Shown piece after piece: positions 50,801-51,739 of a DNA stretch of 51,739 bases. Within the stretch, counting starts at the first letter, position 1; each line of letters starts with the position of its first letter. The stretch is taken from NCBI RefSeq assembly GCF_015207395.1, contig NZ_JADEWX010000027.1:1-51739 (forward strand), read 5' to 3'. The DNA is from Nodosilinea sp. LEGE 07088. GTDB lineage: Bacteria; Cyanobacteriota; Cyanobacteriia; Phormidesmidales; Phormidesmidaceae. The position numbers were made by a program, and so were the translations under genes. The notes under the pieces are model-generated. The model was not told the DNA's origin, did no database searches, and worked only from the letters and a program-made list of their open reading frames with translations.

Positions 50801-51739
50801 TGCAGAGCTTGTTTGATGTGGAACCCTTTCGGACGGGCCACTCCATGGGCCAAGCGCTACGACCTACCCCCGATCCGCGGTGGCAGCAGGAGCAGGCGAC
50901 AACAGTATCCGCGCAGGAGTCACCATCCCCCCGTCTGCCCCAACCCAAGTCCGTAAAACCTGTTCAAGGGCCAACGCTTCAAGAAGGTGCTGACGAGGTG
51001 CGAGGAGCGGATTTAGAGGATGTGGCGGCGCATCTGGGGTTGGAGTGCGATCGCCACGATAAGCACAAGTGGCGCAATGGCGATCACATCATCAGCATCA
51101 GCGGGCCTCTATTTATGGATTGGCTTGAAGATTCGGGGGGGCGGGGTGCCATCGACCTGGTAATGCATGTGCAGCAAATGGAGTTCAAAGAGGCAGTTGA
51201 ATGGCTGTCGGGCCGGGACTTTTCTCAGCGACCGGCACGGGTGAGTAGCACTGCTCAGGTGAAAGACCTGGATCCTCGGACGTTAGAGATACCGGAAAAC
51301 TGCTCACAGCGATGGGATGCAGTGCGGGAGTATTTGGTGGAAGGGCGAAAGCTACCAGCTGTGCTGGTGGATCGGCTCCATGAGCGGAGGTTAGTCTATG
51401 CCGATCAGTACCAAAACGCAGTGTTTGTGCGGCACAGTCTGCAAGCGCAATCGTGGCAGCGGGGGGAGGTTGTGGGGGCGAGCCTGCGGGGTACTTGGGG
51501 AGAAGATAACCATTTCCACGGGTTAGCGCCAGGTTCAGCTAGAGACCAGGGATGGTTTTGGATTGGCACGGGGCAGGGGCCAGTGAACCGGGTGCTGCTG
51601 GTGGAATCGCCGATTGATGCGATGTCGCTAGCGGTGCTGGATCGAGCGCAGCGAGGGCCAGAGGGGGTGTCGATTTACCTCTCAACGGATGGCTCGGGTG
51701 GGGTGCCGGGGGAGGCACTGAAGACGGTGCTGCGGAGTG
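44884..51739 (+). CDS. Giant multi-domain protein: methylase, Strawberry-notch helicase, MutS-I-like, DUF3991/Toprim (partial)
   Basis: An open frame with no stop from the ATG at 44884 (GGAG at 44871-44874) to the window edge, at least 2,285 codons. An adenine-methylase-like part has a SAM loop YEPTAGNGALL at about 123-133 and NPPFG at 182-186. A linker region is disputed by the overlapping gene at 45839-46345. A Strawberry-notch SF2 helicase follows with Walker A GDQTGIGKGR at 600-609, DEAH at 729-732 and motif VI QMLGRVHRTGQ at 1124-1134. Residues about 1847-1940 resemble MutS domain I, including the Phe-x-Glu element at 1871-1873. A DUF3991/zinc-less primase-like block lies at about 2040-2115 and a Toprim-like segment (LLVESPIDAMS, STDGSGG) at about 2238-2275. 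Methylase, Sno helicase and primase fusions are typical of polyvalent proteins of conjugative elements. The methylase and helicase parts might be expressed separately, with a start at 46366. Confidence 0.7.
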   Translation, partial: MGHPQLAEVYASYFLSGQGFGSIVEARRFAATVLGESVQPGTALAKTVDESVEAAVVRAGRQVVENSATTHDAYDQLVELLQRQPNLSVRSSTSVLQQAYSTPIPIAYLASVLGSINAETTVYEPTAGNGALLIGANPAGVIANELNPDRYGELQTRGFRQLTQADALIYKPETQVDVVICNPPFGVVKDEQRHTRRFPIADTWTTQIDQVIALKALTVMRDDGRAVLILGGKQGREDELRSERYNSRESRAFYYLLYANYRVTQHVSIWGDLYRKQGAGFPIDVIVIEGRGQSERPLPAAEVPAIYKSFTELKELLPHEPIHPARIPLDIPVHESSVPQLSQPLDTGGTGATIHRQGATSARAAEQIDLPAADANSAGHNDSGFRLRNLPDRDATTAGHHPQRIGLGSGDSDPGAGRRPGLRPGVLAAAVGGDLDSEQLAVSGTTRLLRGDLSGNARNPQLSGLPGLVEPPRRDHARGVAERTESVALHPELIMNTPVSTGEAMAPSADTYDVQPRQVAYVPKSKGFSTQTLIPFNMASAAQQALERFEQQHGDIDTYLATRLGYGSVAELHTYFSAEQVDASALAISNIEKGAGFITGDQTGIGKGRICASIMRYAQQQGKFALFITKDKPLYADMMRDVGDIGMRRFSPFITDTGTEIPLANGAALKTAGAAKQQAEMQAMIQQGNLGRYSAVFTTYSQLQRVGKKEPLRRTFLRRMAPNAILILDEAHQAGGSKGGWKEAGPPNRADFVRELIDLSSGVFYSSATYAKRADVMDLYARRTDLRLGVSSMTALENILTRGGVPLQQIVASKFVASGQMLRRERSYEGISFQAKTVPVDREVADDFSAAMRAIKDFDRAKQKAVKAIGNEAKAEAKALGEDGAIGEVGARSTNFTSLMHNCIEQGLLAQKADATVEEAIAALNRGEKPVITVANTMGSFIEAYAESQDLSPGDAMSLSFGDLLERYLERSRDVVVTDYRGHSTRLRLSDDQLGADAVLAYKEALDCIRESDFTGIPISPIDYIEQQLERSGYRVTEVTGRTAGIEYGADGTMAYKVRLGEETTAKGRIDAVARFNAGDADVILLNCSGSTGISLHASEKFADQRPRHMIVAQAERDINVFMQMLGRVHRTGQVALPAYTLLMGDLPAEKRPGAILCRKMASLNANTTAARETDISLNTVVDFMNPYGEQVVTELLADDPELNAKLDFPAAKAENDASDIALIKRVTGRIPLLPIAEQEAVYSLIESEYRDLVEQARAMGENILEADQLDLEARPLARMEVMADDSETASEFTGPVYLELVEAKSESKPLTQLQAINVVRESVGLAEVGAVEAHDPDDLAVRARQQVTATITELEAETNRYRQAAIAQKQDSKTIEKLNDRIEQQLMHVSGVLEQFVPGTPLRLVTPASKTILYGVVAGADAKKRSGSPAAPNRWKLRILVADSARQITVPLSKFNTGRSGAIDATVQTEDWFGNSVYSLFDMQQEAGRVNRQIFTGNLIKAFEKYSNGKLVNYTDYRGEVCQGLIMPKGFDIESELTKEPVAFKEPQQVFRFLTELTNRQGAVKTLDELLLLKPQQAGDGFILQAPKSKESGGRYYLDEDLIAAAGSDFYSVADRMEVVIPPERLERVLGVVMHQRNYTLAAFEFKEVARQLMGVSLPTLEKVEIQKVKPPVVSQPVVSAIASQPSPEPAENLASPVVPDLPPMGQLEKRILRFLRNAGIEQEVMNSQEFHLRIENEPFIPLVVERQGNELYLTHYLTQNGDMFIDSEMVFRVRGEGQIEFKETAVQSLRGGESRLPDRAFAQIFSKNIVQQGFAEAAQAQLQAQAEPAVEPEPEDGRSRMPSDMRQYLEVKDQYPDAIVLVKSPDQRFYEAFFEGARPLIEHLEMIGTSMESGVKELGRVRVAGFPVESLHKYLDKLAQQGEVVIADLEGAIAVYPHQPPALALEEPPQPEPEPEPVVNAPGVKEPEFQVQSLFDVEPFRTGHSMGQALRPTPDPRWQQEQATTVSAQESPSPRLPQPKSVKPVQGPTLQEGADEVRGADLEDVAAHLGLECDRHDKHKWRNGDHIISISGPLFMDWLEDSGGRGAIDLVMHVQQMEFKEAVEWLSGRDFSQRPARVSSTAQVKDLDPRTLEIPENCSQRWDAVREYLVEGRKLPAVLVDRLHERRLVYADQYQNAVFVRHSLQAQSWQRGEVVGASLRGTWGEDNHFHGLAPGSARDQGWFWIGTGQGPVNRVLLVESPIDAMSLAVLDRAQRGPEGVSIYLSTDGSGGVPGEALKTVLRS
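45824..45828 (+). promoter_or_regulatory. Ribosome binding site inside the giant frame
   Basis: AAAGGAGCT ends ten bases before the ATG at 45839. It is a strong site located within the methylase coding region and supports independent translation of the overlapping gene. Confidence 0.6.
45839..46345 (+). CDS. Overlapping gene encoded in another frame within the giant frame (168 aa)
   Basis: A 168-aa protein starts MNLSTRPVSPW, with a strong ribosome site before it and a stop 20 bp ahead of the helicase ATG at 46366. Its C-terminal two thirds (TQQLLATILSELDWAQ, FALEYWRQQWAETLIRSNWRF, YPDYLDWLSLHDETTLEAWLNEL) look like a genuine helical, Trp-rich protein. Hand counting over 46082-46345 gives about 80% G/C at its third codon positions (70 of 87). 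The same DNA read in the giant frame gives about 43% (34 of 80 codons) with many gga and cga codons. The coding signal in this stretch is thus in this frame, although the giant frame is also open. Family and function are unknown. Confidence 0.65.
   Translation: MNLSTRPVSPWTYPFMSHRYPSFPNLWTLEGLGLLFIVKVPLALEQLSKSTYLQLMQTRLDIMIQDSVLETSQIETQQLLATILSELDWAQEIPILEPDDDPDFALEYWRQQWAETLIRSNWRFRERLGYYGGIFPVTPVTPSYPDYLDWLSLHDETTLEAWLNELSL

Overview
This window looks like cyanobacterial chromosome carrying an integrated conjugative element. The cyanobacterial assignment rests on an NrtA-NrtB-NrtC nitrate transporter whose ATPase has the cyanobacterial C-terminal solute-binding domain, a paired flavodiiron (Flv4/Flv2) photoprotection operon, many GCGATCGC (HIP1) octamers and cyanobacterial-type small dispersed repeats. 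A GC-rich filamentous or Leptolyngbya-like lineage is plausible, but the species cannot be named from the sequence alone.

Left part (1-10.8 kb), core chromosome, all on the minus strand: nrtA-nrtB-nrtC, with nrtD probably beyond the left edge, then flv4, a PsiE/Sll0218-like membrane gene and flv2, with a small membrane-protein gene downstream. At 10776-10836 lies the 3' part of a tRNA-Ser(CGA) gene on the minus strand (anticodon loop, variable arm, T arm and acceptor 3' strand) with no 5' half. This is the classic scar of integration into a tRNA gene. Its orientation predicts that the mobile element lies to the right and that the intact tRNA-Ser is beyond the right edge.

Middle part (11-29.8 kb), cargo of the element: a DNA-backbone phosphorothioation defence island. 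It has a phosphorothioation-associated methyltransferase on the minus strand. Divergent from it runs a plus-strand series: sspB (DUF4007), sspC (large P-loop ATPase), sspD (PP-loop, DndC-like), an SF2 helicase, a GHKL ATPase, a PLD-type nuclease and the cysteine desulfurase sspA. The helicase/GHKL/PLD trio takes the place of SspE and is the likely effector module, resembling the published SspFGH type. sspA carries an in-frame insertion of a GC-rich palindromic repeat of the same style as those between the nrt genes. Next come an XRE regulator with candidate operators, a complete IS4-family element (18-bp inverted ends, 10-bp target duplication), and small unknown genes including a ribbon-helix-helix-like one.

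Right part (29.8-51.7 kb), conjugation: a tightly coupled plus-strand operon with many ATGA overlaps encodes VirB2-, B3-, B4-, B5-, B6-, B8-, B10- and B9-like proteins, two exported unknowns, a VirD4-type coupling ATPase and two cytosolic unknowns. It is followed by an enormous open frame (44884 to the right edge, at least 2,285 codons). This joins an adenine-methylase-like domain, a Strawberry-notch helicase, a MutS domain-I-like segment and a DUF3991/Toprim primase-like end. Inside it, at 45839-46345, a second gene with its own strong ribosome binding site is encoded in another frame. No integrase, relaxase, VirB11 or CRISPR array was recognised in the window.
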